Below are positions 44,399 through 54,117 of a DNA stretch of 64,000 nucleotides, piece after piece. Under the pieces are notes generated by a model. It did not search any database and was not told the origin of the DNA. It was given only the letters and a program-made list of their open reading frames with translations. Made by a program: the position numbers and the translations under genes. Source of the DNA: Roseicyclus sp. (GTDB taxonomy: Bacteria; Pseudomonadota; Alphaproteobacteria; Rhodobacterales; Rhodobacteraceae); NCBI GenBank assembly GCA_018401965.1, contig JAGYJU010000020.1, positions 62,001-126,000 on the forward strand, given 5' to 3'. The first letter of the stretch is position 1; each line of letters begins with the position of its first letter.

Positions 44399-46051
44399 TC
44401 ACATGTTCGGGTAATTCGGCCCATCGCCGCCCTGTGGCACCGTCCAATGGATGTTCTGCGACGGATCCTTGATATCGCAGGTCTTGCAATGCACGCAGTT
44501 CTGGAAATTGATCACGAACCGCGCGTCGGCGCCTTCGCCCACCACCTCGTAGACGCCTGCCGGGCAATAGCGTTGCGCCGGTTCGGCATAGTCGGGCAGG
44601 TTCACCGCGATCGGCACGCTGGCATCTTTCAGGCGCAGATGCGGCGGCTGATGTTCTTCGTGGTTGGTCATCGAGTAGGACACGTTGGTCAGCCGGTCAA
44701 AGCTGAGAACGCCATCGGGTTTGAGATAGTCGATGGGCTTGTGATCGCGGGCCTTGCCGGTTGCCGCCGCATCGGATTTGCCATGCCGCAGCGTGCCAAA
44801 GACCGACGCGCCGAACAGGCTGTTGGTCCACATGTCCATACCGCCCAGCATCAACCCGCCCAGCAGCCCGTATTTCGACCAGAGCGGTTTGACATTGCGC
44901 ACCGGTTTCAGGTCGCGCGCCACCGGGCCGTCCTTGTGCAGGAAATCATCATAGGCAGTCAGGTCATCGCCCGCGCGCCCTGCCGCGATTGCGGCCGCCG
45001 CCGCTTCGGCCGCCTCGATGCCCGACAGCATGGCGTTGTGATTGCCCTTGATGCGCGGCACGTTCACCAATCCCACGCCGCAGCCAAGGATCGCCACGCC
45101 CGGCGCCACCGCCTTGGGCATGGACTGCCAGCCGCCCTCGGAAATCGCGCGCGCACCGTAGGCGATGCGTTTGCCGCCCTTCAACAGCTCGGCCACCATC
45201 GGGTGATGCTTGAACCGCTGGAATTCCATGTAGGGATACAGATGCGGGTTTTCATAGTTCAAATGCACCACGAACCCGACATAGACCTGATTGTTATCAA
45301 GGTGATAGATAAAAGAGCCGCCGCCCGCATTCTTGCCCAGCGGCCAGCCCATGGTGTGAACCACGCTGCCCGGACGATGCTTTTCGGGGTCGATTTCCCA
45401 GATTTCCTTCATGCCAAGGCCGAATTTCTGCGGGCATTTCCCAGCCTGGAGATCGTATTTGGCCAAGACCTCCTTGGTCAGCGATCCGCGCACGCCTTCG
45501 CCCAGAAGGACGTATTTGCCGCGCAGCTCCATCCCCGGCTCATAGGCGTCGCCCGGTGTGCCATCGGGGTTGCGGCCAAATTCGCCCGCGACCACGCCCG
45601 CAACCTCGCCCTTGTCGCCGTAGACCAGCTCGGAACAGGACATGCCGGGAAAGATTTCCACGCCAAGCGCCTCGGCCTGTTCGGCCATCCAGCGACAGAC
45701 ATTGCCCATCGACACGATGTAATTGCCGTGGTTGTTCATCAGCCCCGGCATGATCGCGTTGGGGATGCGGATGCCGCCTCCCTCGCCCAGCATATAGAAT
45801 TTATCGTCCCGCACCGGGACGGTGATCGGCGCGCCCTTGGCCTTCCAGTCGGGGATCAGCCGGTTGAGGCCAACCGGGTCCAGCACCGCGCCCGACAGGA
45901 TATGCGCGCCCACCTCTGACCCTTTTTCAAGCACCACGACGGACAGGTCCGGATCGATCTGTTTCAGCCGGATCGCCGCCGATAGGCCCGCGGGGCCAGC
46001 CCCCACGATGACAACGTCATAGTCCATGGTTTCGCGTATCGTCTCGGACAT
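44399..46051 (-). CDS. Electron-transfer flavoprotein-ubiquinone oxidoreductase
   Basis: A 550-residue membrane-associated FAD/4Fe-4S protein that passes electrons from acyl-CoA dehydrogenases, through ETF, to ubiquinone. DYDVVIVGAGPAGLSAAIRL is the FAD loop, and GMGM-like KFGLGMKEIWEIDPEKH is typical of ETF-QO. The C-terminal cluster ligands are in RYCPAGVYE and NCVHCKTCDIKDPSQNIHW. The start at 46051 was chosen because an upstream Met lacks homology. Confidence 0.95.
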   Translation of the reverse strand: MSETIRETMDYDVVIVGAGPAGLSAAIRLKQIDPDLSVVVLEKGSEVGAHILSGAVLDPVGLNRLIPDWKAKGAPITVPVRDDKFYMLGEGGGIRIPNAIMPGLMNNHGNYIVSMGNVCRWMAEQAEALGVEIFPGMSCSELVYGDKGEVAGVVAGEFGRNPDGTPGDAYEPGMELRGKYVLLGEGVRGSLTKEVLAKYDLQAGKCPQKFGLGMKEIWEIDPEKHRPGSVVHTMGWPLGKNAGGGSFIYHLDNNQVYVGFVVHLNYENPHLYPYMEFQRFKHHPMVAELLKGGKRIAYGARAISEGGWQSMPKAVAPGVAILGCGVGLVNVPRIKGNHNAMLSGIEAAEAAAAAIAAGRAGDDLTAYDDFLHKDGPVARDLKPVRNVKPLWSKYGLLGGLMLGGMDMWTNSLFGASVFGTLRHGKSDAAATGKARDHKPIDYLKPDGVLSFDRLTNVSYSMTNHEEHQPPHLRLKDASVPIAVNLPDYAEPAQRYCPAGVYEVVGEGADARFVINFQNCVHCKTCDIKDPSQNIHWTVPQGGDGPNYPNM

Positions 46052-46241
46052 AGGTTTTCCGGCTCCCGTCAGGGCCGCTTTGGGCGGCGCGTCACGCAAT
46101 AATATTTCGTGAATGCGTATTGGAGCGCGCCGCGCGGGTCAATCATGACGCGACAGCACGGTGTCGCAGGGGGGTGTTGACGCGTTGGTCTTGGGGGGCG
46201 GTTGCGCTACCTTGCGCCACACCCCAACAGGAGCCACCGCC

Positions 46242-46559
46242 ATGACACCGCTGCGCCTTGTCTACCTTGCCCTGGTCATCATCGGCGCGATCGTGCCCTG
46301 GATGTATTTCTACGCCTGGTTTTCCGAACAGGGCTGGGCGCTCGGCCCGATGATCGACGCGTGGTATGTGAACGATGCCACCAGCGCGCTGGTCTATGAC
46401 CTGACCATTGCCGCCGTGGCGTTGACGATGTGGGCCCTGGTCGAAGCGGCGCGGGGCGACCGGTGGTTCCTGCTGGTGATCCCCGCCACCTTCGGCATCG
46501 GGGTCAGTTGCGGCTTGCCGCTTGCGCTGTTTCTCAAATCACGGGCGCCAGGGGCGTAG
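46242..46559 (+). CDS. DUF2834 membrane protein
   Basis: A 105-residue protein with three helices (PLRLVYLALVIIGAIVPWMY, then LTIAAVALTMWALVEA and FLLVIPATFGIGVSCGLPLA), fitting DUF2834. CAGGAG precedes the ATG at 46242. Its stop codon overlaps a hairpin repeat. Function unknown. Confidence 0.85.
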   Translation: MTPLRLVYLALVIIGAIVPWMYFYAWFSEQGWALGPMIDAWYVNDATSALVYDLTIAAVALTMWALVEAARGDRWFLLVIPATFGIGVSCGLPLALFLKSRAPGA

Positions 46560-46579
46560 GGTGGGCAATCTGCCCACCC
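46556..46579. repeat. Dispersed hairpin repeat, copy 1
   Basis: GTA then GGGTGGGCA (46559-46567), loop ATC, TGCCCACCC (46571-46579). The 24-base unit recurs exactly at 58932-58955. It sits between convergent genes and could end transcription from both sides. Confidence 0.8.
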
Positions 46580-46585
46580 CGGGGG

Positions 46586-47561
46586 TCACACCAGCAACAC
46601 GGTCTGCCCGGTGGTTTGCCGCGCCTCGAGCGCGCGATGCGCATCGGCCACCTCGTCCAGCGTGTAGCGCTGCTCGATGGTGATCTTGACCGCGCCCGAC
46701 ACGACCTTGTCGAACAGGTCGCGCGCCATCTGCTGACAGGTCGCCGGGTCGGAAATATGGGTGAACAGCGTGGGCCGGGTGATCTGCAAAGATCCCTTGC
46801 CCGCCAGCGTGGCCAGGTTGACCGGCGGCACCGGCCCCGACGCATTGCCAAAGGAAATCATCATCCCCAAGGGCCGCAGGCAATCGAGCGATCCTTCGAA
46901 CGTGTCCTTGCCCACGGCATCCATGACCACGTCAACGCCGCGCCCGCCGGTCAGATCGCGCACCTTTGCCACCCAGTCGGGGTCACGGTAATTGATGCAG
47001 GCATCGGCCCCGTGATCCAGCGCAAGCCGGCATTTTTCATCGCTGCCCGCCGTGCCGATCAAGCGGATGCCTTCGCTTTTGGCCCATTGGCAGGCCAGCA
47101 AGCCCACCCCGCCCGCCGCGGCATGGAACAGGACCGTCGCGCCCTTGGGAATGGGCGTGGTGCGGGTGAACAGGTAGACGACCGTCATGCCCTTCAGCAT
47201 CATCGCCGCGCCCTGTTCGAACGAAATCGCATCGGGCAAGGGGCAGACCTGGGCGGCGGGCATCACGCGCGCCTCGCAATAGGCGCCGGGCGGCATCGCG
47301 GCATAGGCGGCGCGGTCGCCAACGCTTGAGATGGGTCACACCCTCGCCCACGGCTTCCACCACGCCCGCACCTTCCATGCCCATCGCATGGGGCATGGCC
47401 AGCGGATACAGGCCGGTGCGCTGGTAGACATCGATGAAATTCAATCCGCAGGCGTGATGGCGGATGCGGATTTCGCCCGGTCCCGGCTCGCCCACCGCGC
47501 GGTCGACGACCTGGTAGGCCTCTGGCCCGCCCGGTGCCTCGATGATGACTGTTCTTGCCAT
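46586..47561 (-). pseudogene. NADPH:quinone oxidoreductase, zinc-independent MDR family (frameshifted)
   Basis: A 324-residue quinone oxidoreductase (QOR) when repaired. The N-terminus is RTVIIEAPGGPEAYQVVDRA, and the NADPH loop is VLFHAAAGGVGLLACQWAKS. The C-terminus is YTLDEVADAHRALEARQTTG. The break is at an extra base near 47324: VTHLKRWRPRR should read VTHLKVGDRAAYAAMPPGAY. No zinc ligands are seen, as for QOR. The substrate is a quinone or enone by family. Confidence 0.9.
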
Positions 47562-47692
47562 GATGGCCTCCCCTGACTGTCGGGTCGAACAGTAGCGGGC
47601 CCGCACCCGGCGTCCAGCCCGATTAACGGGGCCCTTTGAACCGCGCGCGGCGCGTGCTACCTGCCGCCCAGACACCGGATGGGGCGCGCGCG

Positions 47693-48958
47693 ATGGATCA
47701 TTTTCTGTACAAAAACGGCATCCTTCATGCCGAAGACGTGCCCCTGACCCGGATCGCGGACGAGGTCGGCACGCCGTTCTACGTCTATTCCTGCGCCACG
47801 CTGACCCGCCATTACCGCCTGTTCGAAGAGGCGCTGGCGGGCATGGATCACCTTGTGTGCTTTGCGATGAAGGCCAATTCCAACCAGGCGGTCATCGCCC
47901 ACCTGGCAGGCCTGGGCGCGGGCATGGATGTGGTATCGGGCGGCGAATACCTGCGCGCCCGCGCGGCGGGCGTTCCGGGCCACCGCATCGTGTTTTCCGG
48001 TGTCGGCAAGACGAAGGGTGAAATGCACATGGCCCTGACGGGCGGTATCCGCCAGTTCAACGTCGAAAGCGAACCGGAATTGATCGCCCTGTCAGAGGTG
48101 GCGCATGGCCTTGGCCTGCGTGCGCCGATCACCGTGCGGGTCAATCCCGATGTCGATGCCAAGACGCATGAAAAGATCGCCACCGGCAAATCCGAAAACA
48201 AGTTCGGCATCCCGATCGCCAAGGCCCCCGCCGTTTATGCCATGGCCGCCAGCCTGCCGGGGATCGAGGTGGTGGGCATCGACGTGCATATCGGCAGCCA
48301 GTTGACCGACCTGGAACCGTTCCGCCTTGCCTATGAAAAGGTCCGCGACCTGACGCTGCACTTGCGCGCCGAAGGCCATGACATCCGCCGCCTCGATCTG
48401 GGGGGGGGCTTGGGCATTCCCTATGAACGGTCCAACAGCGCGCCGCCCCTGCCCACCGATTACGGCGCCTTGATCCGCGACGTTGTCGGTGATCTCGGGG
48501 TCGAGGTGGAAATCGAACCGGGCCGCCTGATCGCGGGCAATGCCGGGCTTTTGGTGGCCTCGGTCCTGTATCTGAAGGAAGGCGAAGGGCGCGATTTCCT
48601 GATCCTTGACGCCGCGATGAACGATCTGGTGCGCCCGGCCATGTATGGCGCATGGCATGATATCGTGCCGGTCATGGAACCCGCGCCGGGCCTGGACCAA
48701 CGGCCCTATGACATCGTCGGGCCGGTCTGCGAATCTGGCGATACCTTTGCCAAGCAACGCCAGATGCCCGCCACAGCCCCCGGCGATCTGGTCGCCTTTC
48801 GCAGCGCCGGCGCCTATGGCGCCGTGATGTCGAGCGAATACAACACGCGGCCCCTGATCCCCGAGGTTTTGGTGAAAGACGATCAAATGGCCGTCATCCG
48901 GGCGCGCCCGACATTTGACGAGATCATAAACCGAGATACAGTTCCCTCGTGGGTATGA
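47693..48958 (+). CDS. lysA: Diaminopimelate decarboxylase
   Basis: A 421-residue PLP-dependent alanine-racemase-fold enzyme that makes lysine from meso-DAP. VCFAMKANSNQAVIAHLAGL holds the PLP lysine, IEVVGIDVHIGSQLTDLEPF binds phosphate, and PVCESGDTFAKQR has the active-site Cys-Glu-x-Gly-Asp. The start at 47693 (MDHFLYKNGILHAEDVPL) is chosen by homology. A TIGR02302 gene follows after 37 bp. Confidence 0.96.
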   Translation: MDHFLYKNGILHAEDVPLTRIADEVGTPFYVYSCATLTRHYRLFEEALAGMDHLVCFAMKANSNQAVIAHLAGLGAGMDVVSGGEYLRARAAGVPGHRIVFSGVGKTKGEMHMALTGGIRQFNVESEPELIALSEVAHGLGLRAPITVRVNPDVDAKTHEKIATGKSENKFGIPIAKAPAVYAMAASLPGIEVVGIDVHIGSQLTDLEPFRLAYEKVRDLTLHLRAEGHDIRRLDLGGGLGIPYERSNSAPPLPTDYGALIRDVVGDLGVEVEIEPGRLIAGNAGLLVASVLYLKEGEGRDFLILDAAMNDLVRPAMYGAWHDIVPVMEPAPGLDQRPYDIVGPVCESGDTFAKQRQMPATAPGDLVAFRSAGAYGAVMSSEYNTRPLIPEVLVKDDQMAVIRARPTFDEIINRDTVPSWV

Positions 48959-48995
48959 CCCCACGGGGTGCGCCTGCGCGCCCACGAAAGGGACC

Positions 48996-51509
48996 ATGAC
49001 CGAACGAGATACCCCCCATGCGGCGCTGACCCGTTTGATCTGGCCACTGCGCCTGACCCGCGCGGGCCTGTTTGCCGAACGCGCGGCTCGGGCATTCTGG
49101 CCGGTGTGGTCGATCATGTTCGCGACGGTTGCGGCCTTTGCCTTCGGTCTTGCGCCCCGGCTTGATCCCGTTTGGCTCTGGTCCGGTCTGGGGCTTGTCG
49201 CGGTGGCGCTGGCGGGCAGCATCGCGCGCGGTGTCTTGCGGTTCAGGATGCCCACCCATGCCGAGGCGCTGAACCGGCTGGATCGCACCCTGCCCGGCCG
49301 CCCGATCAGCGCCCTGCTGGATCATCCTGCCGTGGGCGCATCCGACCCGGCAACGCAATCGGTCTGGGCCGCCCATCTGCGCCGCATGGCCGCGCGCGCG
49401 CACTCCGCCCGCGCCCCCGAACCCGACCTGCGCCTGTCGCGCCATGACCCGTTCGCGCTGCGCTACATCGCGGCCACGGCGCTGGCCATGGCGGTGCTGT
49501 TCGGCAGCATGGGCCGCGTCGGCGACATGGGCGATGCGGTCAATTTCGGCACCGGCCCCGCCATCGCATCGGGCCCGTCCTGGGAAGGCTGGGTGGAACC
49601 GCCCGTCTATACCGGCCTGCCGTCGCTCTACCTCAACGAAATCCTGGCCGAGGGGTTTGAAACGCCCCAAGGGTCGCGCATCACCTTTCGCAGCTACGGC
49701 GAGCCCGGCGGCGTGACGATCACCACCGATGTCGGCACCGCCCCCTTGGCCGATGCCGATGCCTATGCGCAATCCGTGACGGTGGACCGGTCCGGCACCT
49801 TTACCGTCGATGGCCCGATGGGACGCAGCTGGGCGATTTCCGTTCTGCCCGATCAAGCCCCCGCCGTGGCCCTGGACGGCGAGGTCACCGGCGAGCCGCC
49901 GGGGCAGATGCAATTCGCCTTTACCGCCACCGATGATTACGGCGTCACATCCGGCACGGCGACGCTTCGCCTTGATGTCGATGCCGTCGACCGCCGCTTT
50001 GGCCTGGCCCTGCCGCCCGAACCGCGCGATGCGCTGGTGCTGGACCTGCCGATGCCGTTTCGCGGGTCGCGCGCCGCGTTCACCGAGGTGATGCTGGAAG
50101 ACCTGTCAGAGCATCCTTTCGCCAACCTGCCGGTGTCGATGACCCTGAGCGTCACCGATGACGCGGGCCAGATCGGCAGCGTCACCCATGATCTGCCGCG
50201 CCTGCCGGGGCGGCGGTTCTTTGATCCGCTCGCCAATGCGCTGATCGAGATGCGCCGCGACATCCTGTGGAACCGCGAAAACGCCCCGCGCGCGGCGCAA
50301 ATCTTGCGCGCGGTGACATGGGCGCCCGAAGAGGGGCTTGATGAAGGCGTCTACCTGCAGATCCGCAGCGCGATCCGCCGGTTGGAAAGCGCCGTTGACA
50401 CGCTGTCGCCCGACATGCGCGACCAGGTGGCCGACATCCTCTGGAACGCGGCGATGATCCTGGAAGAGGGCGATCTCGATGATGCCCTCGAACGGCTGCG
50501 CCAGGCACAGGAACGCCTGTCAGAGGCGATGCGCCAAGGCGCCAGCGACGAAGAAATCGCCGAGCTGATGCAGGATTTGCGCGAGGCGATGGATGATTAC
50601 ATGCGCCAGCTTGCCGAAAACGCCCAACCCGGCGAAGACCGGCCCGACGACAGCGGCGAGCGTATGGACCTGTCGATGAACGACCTCGAAGAGATGATGC
50701 GCCAGATCGAGGAATTGATGCAGCAGGGCCGCATGGCCGAGGCGCAGGAAATGCTGAACGCGCTGCAACAGATGCTCGAAAACATGGAAATGACCCAAGG
50801 CGAAGGCGGCGATGGCCCCCAGACCCCCGGCCAACAGGCCATGGAGGGGCTGCAAGACACGCTGCGCGATCAACAGGACCTGTCCGATGACGCGTTCCGC
50901 GACTTGCAGGATCAGCTGAACCCCGGCCGCCCGCAACAGGGCCAACAGGGCCAGCAGGGCGAACAGGATGGCGACCCGACCGGTGGCGAGGGCGGCGAAA
51001 ACGGCGAGGGTCAATCGCTGGCCGACCGCCAAGAGGCGCTGCGCCGGATGCTGGAAGACCAACAAAGCCGCCTGCCCGGCGCGGGCACCGATGCCGGACA
51101 GGAGGCCTTGCGGCGACTGGATGAGGCCGCCCGCGCGATGGAAGATGCCGAAGGCGCGCTGGAAGAGGGCGATTTGCCCGGCGCGCTCGATGCCCAATCC
51201 GACGCGCTGGAGGCGCTGCGCGAAGGCATGACCGAACTGGGCCGCGCGTTGGCGCAGGACCAGACCGGGCAAGACCCCGGCCAAGGGATGGCCGATGGCA
51301 ACATGTCGCCCGATCGCCAGGTGCAAGACCCCTTGGGTCGACAGGCGGGCAATTCCGGCGCCTTCGGGTCTGACGACGCGATGGCCGACCGCGAAGAGGC
51401 CTTTCGGCGGTCACGCGAATTGCTGGATGAATTGCGCCGCCGGTCGTCCGAACAGGACCGACCAGAGGTGGAACGCGATTACCTGCGCCGCCTGCTGGAT
51501 CAGTTCTAG
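48996..51509 (+). CDS. DUF4175 (TIGR02302) membrane protein
   Basis: An 837-residue protein with two N-terminal helices (about 30-70), a third near 155, a periplasmic beta-rich middle (immunoglobulin-like stretch with LDGEVTGEPPGQMQFAFTAT) and a long helical, glutamine- and glutamate-rich C-terminus (repeated QQGQQGQ, then EEMMRQIEELMQQGRMAEAQ), likely a coiled coil. Found beside lysA in many alphaproteobacteria. Role unknown; an envelope-stress or cell-wall function is conjecture. Confidence 0.88.
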   Translation: MTERDTPHAALTRLIWPLRLTRAGLFAERAARAFWPVWSIMFATVAAFAFGLAPRLDPVWLWSGLGLVAVALAGSIARGVLRFRMPTHAEALNRLDRTLPGRPISALLDHPAVGASDPATQSVWAAHLRRMAARAHSARAPEPDLRLSRHDPFALRYIAATALAMAVLFGSMGRVGDMGDAVNFGTGPAIASGPSWEGWVEPPVYTGLPSLYLNEILAEGFETPQGSRITFRSYGEPGGVTITTDVGTAPLADADAYAQSVTVDRSGTFTVDGPMGRSWAISVLPDQAPAVALDGEVTGEPPGQMQFAFTATDDYGVTSGTATLRLDVDAVDRRFGLALPPEPRDALVLDLPMPFRGSRAAFTEVMLEDLSEHPFANLPVSMTLSVTDDAGQIGSVTHDLPRLPGRRFFDPLANALIEMRRDILWNRENAPRAAQILRAVTWAPEEGLDEGVYLQIRSAIRRLESAVDTLSPDMRDQVADILWNAAMILEEGDLDDALERLRQAQERLSEAMRQGASDEEIAELMQDLREAMDDYMRQLAENAQPGEDRPDDSGERMDLSMNDLEEMMRQIEELMQQGRMAEAQEMLNALQQMLENMEMTQGEGGDGPQTPGQQAMEGLQDTLRDQQDLSDDAFRDLQDQLNPGRPQQGQQGQQGEQDGDPTGGEGGENGEGQSLADRQEALRRMLEDQQSRLPGAGTDAGQEALRRLDEAARAMEDAEGALEEGDLPGALDAQSDALEALREGMTELGRALAQDQTGQDPGQGMADGNMSPDRQVQDPLGRQAGNSGAFGSDDAMADREEAFRRSRELLDELRRRSSEQDRPEVERDYLRRLLDQF

Positions 51510-51510
51510 A

Positions 51511-52353
51511 TCACCCTTCGGTGACAGCGCCCACCAGCCCGCGCACCAGGTCGTCAAGCCAGACGCGACCCGCATCAACGGTTTCGACAAAGACCGCAAC
51601 CGCGGGCGCCGCCGCGGGCATCGCCCCGGCAATCTGGTCTGAATTGGCATAAAGCGCCGCCGCGGTGGCGGCAATCGCGATCACCCCGAAAAACCCGATC
51701 CGCGTTCCACGACGCCGGCGCGGCACGGTGTCGAGCGTATCGATATCGCTCGCATCCGCCTCTTGGCCCGACCGGTCGCCGGTATCGCGCAGCGTGGAAT
51801 TGATCTCGTCTATGTCGGGAAACAGGTCGCGGGCTGATGGCGCATCGGGGCGCGCGGCACCTGCCCTGGCCTGCGCTGACGCGGCAAAGGCATCGGGCGC
51901 GGCATCCAGATCGGCACGGGCGCGCGCGCGGCGCGCTTCGCCCAAGTCCTGGTCCTGGTCCAGCGGCATTTCGCCTTGGGTTTCAACCGGGTCGGCCTCG
52001 GCGCGGCGCAAGCGCGCCTCTCGTTCCGCTTCTTCCTGCAAGATGCTGCGCAGATCAGGGTCAAGCGTGCGACGGGTCGGGGCGATCTCCGGTTCGGGTT
52101 TCGCGTCCGGTTCGGGTTTCGGTTCGGGTTTCGGTTCGGGGGCTGGCACGGGCGCTTCGGGTGCGGGCTTGGGCGCCGGTGGGGCGCTGACGGGCGGCGG
52201 TGCCATGCTGGCCTTGGCCTGCTGGTCAATGCGGCGCCCCGGCTGGAACCAGGTGGTGGCGCAATTGGAACATTGCACATCGCGCCCTTCCGGGGGCACC
52301 ATGCTGTCGGCCACCTCGTATCGGGCGCTGCAATTCGGACAGGTCAGCCGCAT
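51511..52353 (-). CDS. Zinc-ribbon (MJ0042-type) membrane protein
   Basis: A 280-residue protein. The N-terminal zinc ribbon is CPNCSARYEVADSM then VQCSNCATTWF (two CxxC). A proline/glutamate/lysine-rich linker with tandem PEPK-type repeats follows, then an acidic region and a single transmembrane helix near residues 225-245 (GFFGVIAIAATAAALYANSD). Common next to ftsEX in Rhodobacterales. Function unknown. Confidence 0.88.
   Translation of the reverse strand: MRLTCPNCSARYEVADSMVPPEGRDVQCSNCATTWFQPGRRIDQQAKASMAPPPVSAPPAPKPAPEAPVPAPEPKPEPKPEPDAKPEPEIAPTRRTLDPDLRSILQEEAEREARLRRAEADPVETQGEMPLDQDQDLGEARRARARADLDAAPDAFAASAQARAGAARPDAPSARDLFPDIDEINSTLRDTGDRSGQEADASDIDTLDTVPRRRRGTRIGFFGVIAIAATAAALYANSDQIAGAMPAAAPAVAVFVETVDAGRVWLDDLVRGLVGAVTEG
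52091..52142. repeat. 12-bp tandem repeat within zinc-ribbon gene
   Basis: GGTTCGGGTTTC occurs at 52091, 52109 and 52121, with a partial copy at 52133. On the coding strand it encodes the repeated PEPK linker. Confidence 0.75.
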
Positions 52354-52540
52354 CTATGTCTCGTCTTGCCCCTGAAACCGGTGACCTGACCCAAGATAGG
52401 GCCAAGCCAACACGCTTTGATCACATATCTTGTAACAACGCGACCTCATCTTTCCAAGGCTTTCACATCTCGCCCGATTGCAACCGGGCCACATCCGTTG
52501 CAAGACAGGAACGGCTGCTTGCGGGAAAAGGGTGCCCTTC

Positions 52541-53218
52541 GTGATCGACATGCGGGATGCCGCCTTTGGCTACGGGTCCGAACCCATACTGTCGGCGCTC
52601 AGCTTGCGGCTGGCCCCGGGGTCTTTCCATTTCCTCACCGGTCCCTCCGGCGCGGGCAAGACGACCTTCCTGAAACTGTGCTACGCCGAACTGGTCGCCA
52701 CCGCCGGGGGCGTGGCGATCTTTGGCGAGAACGCCGCGCGGCTTGACCGGGACGGTATCGCGCTGACCCGCCAACGTATCGGCGTGGTGCATCAGGATTG
52801 CGAATTTCTCGATCACCTGTCGATCCGCGACAACATCGCTTTGCCGCTGACCGTCACCGGCCGCGACACACCCGGACAGGACAGCAACCTTGACGAGCTG
52901 ATCGCATGGGTCGGACTGACCGCGCGCGCCCATGCCCGCCCGCCCGAATTGTCCGGCGGCGAACGCCAGCGCGCCGCGCTGGCCCGCGCCATCATCATGG
53001 ACCCAGACCTGATCCTGGCCGATGAGCCCACGGGCAATGTCGATTGGGACATGTCGCTGCGCCTGCTGCAATTGCTGTGCGAATTGAACCGGATGGGCAA
53101 GACCGTGCTGATCGCGACACATGACATGGCGCTGATCCGAAGCGCCAAGGCACAGGTGCAGGCGCGTGTCCTGCGGCTTGCGGGCGGGCGCATCAGCGCG
53201 GCGGGGGCCGACCTGTGA
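52541..53218 (+). CDS. ftsE: Cell division ATP-binding protein FtsE
   Basis: A 225-residue ABC ATPase. GPSGAGKTTFLKL is Walker A, LSGGERQRAALARAI the signature, and LADEPTGNVD Walker B with the FtsE-type Gly-Asn. It pairs with FtsX to control peptidoglycan hydrolases at the septum. Two candidate starts exist, GTG at 52541 (VIDMRD) and ATG at 52550; I chose the former because the family usually begins a few residues before the first strand. Its stop overlaps ftsX. Confidence 0.92.
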   Translation: MIDMRDAAFGYGSEPILSALSLRLAPGSFHFLTGPSGAGKTTFLKLCYAELVATAGGVAIFGENAARLDRDGIALTRQRIGVVHQDCEFLDHLSIRDNIALPLTVTGRDTPGQDSNLDELIAWVGLTARAHARPPELSGGERQRAALARAIIMDPDLILADEPTGNVDWDMSLRLLQLLCELNRMGKTVLIATHDMALIRSAKAQVQARVLRLAGGRISAAGADL

Positions 53219-54117
53219 GCGCGCTGGCCGATGTCACATCCTTGCTGCGAGGCGAGACCCAGGCCGACCGCGTCGTGCCGCGCAGCGGTCAGGCCGCGAA
53301 ACTGACCCTCGCCGTTTCGGGCGCGATGGCCTTTCTGGCGGTTTTTGCGCTGGCGTTGTCGCTGGCCGCCGGGCGCCTGGCCGATCGCTGGTCACAGGCG
53401 CTTGCCCAAAGCTCCACCATACGGCTGTCCGCGCCCGCGCAGGAACTCGACATACAGACATGGGCCGTGCTGATCCTGTTGCAGCAAACCCCCGGCGTCG
53501 AAAGCGCCCGCGCCCTGTCCGACGAAGAACAGCGCGCGCTGCTGGAACCCTGGTTCGGCCACGATCTTCCGGTCGATGACCTGCCGGTGCCGCGCCTGAT
53601 CGAGGTGATCGAAACCCCCGAAGGCTATGACGCCACCGGCCTGCGCCAAAGGCTGGCCGCCGAAGCGCCGGGCGCCGTGCTCGATGATCATACCCGCTGG
53701 CGCGCGCCGCTTGTGGCGGCCGCCGACCGGTTGCGGCTCTTGGGGTGGCTGTCGCTGGGGCTTATCCTGGCCTCGACCGGCGCGATGATCACGCTGGCGG
53801 CACAGGCCGCGCTTGCGTCGAACGAACAGGTGATCCGGGTGATGCGGCTGGTGGGGGCGCAAGATGCCTATATCGCGCGTGCCTTCGTGCGGCGCTTTAC
53901 CCGCCGGGCGTTGACCGGGGCGGCGGCGGGTGCGGCCTTGGGGATGCTGGCGGTGGCGCTCTTGCCGCGCGCCGCGGATGAGGGCGCGTTTCTGACCGGG
54001 CTTGGGTTCCAGGGCGCGGGCTGGCTCGTGCCGCTGGCCATCCCGGTGCTTGCCGCCATCGTGGCCTTTTGGGCCACCCGCATCGCGGCCTTCCGCACGC
54101 TGCGGGGGCTGCGATGA
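53215..54117 (+). CDS. ftsX: Cell division protein FtsX
   Basis: A 300-residue membrane protein with four helices and a large periplasmic loop. A helix near residues 35-55, then LDIQTWAVLILLQQTPGVES, and C-terminal helices containing NEQVIRVMRLVGAQDAYIAR, the FtsX motif. GTG start at 53215 overlaps the ftsE stop. The periplasmic loop would activate a murein hydrolase. Confidence 0.92.
   Translation: MSALADVTSLLRGETQADRVVPRSGQAAKLTLAVSGAMAFLAVFALALSLAAGRLADRWSQALAQSSTIRLSAPAQELDIQTWAVLILLQQTPGVESARALSDEEQRALLEPWFGHDLPVDDLPVPRLIEVIETPEGYDATGLRQRLAAEAPGAVLDDHTRWRAPLVAAADRLRLLGWLSLGLILASTGAMITLAAQAALASNEQVIRVMRLVGAQDAYIARAFVRRFTRRALTGAAAGAALGMLAVALLPRAADEGAFLTGLGFQGAGWLVPLAIPVLAAIVAFWATRIAAFRTLRGLR

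Noticed and set aside
44399..46051. Possible FixC-type protein for nitrogen fixation
   Set aside because: The C-terminal cluster motif and length fit ETF-QO, and no fixAB or nif genes are nearby.
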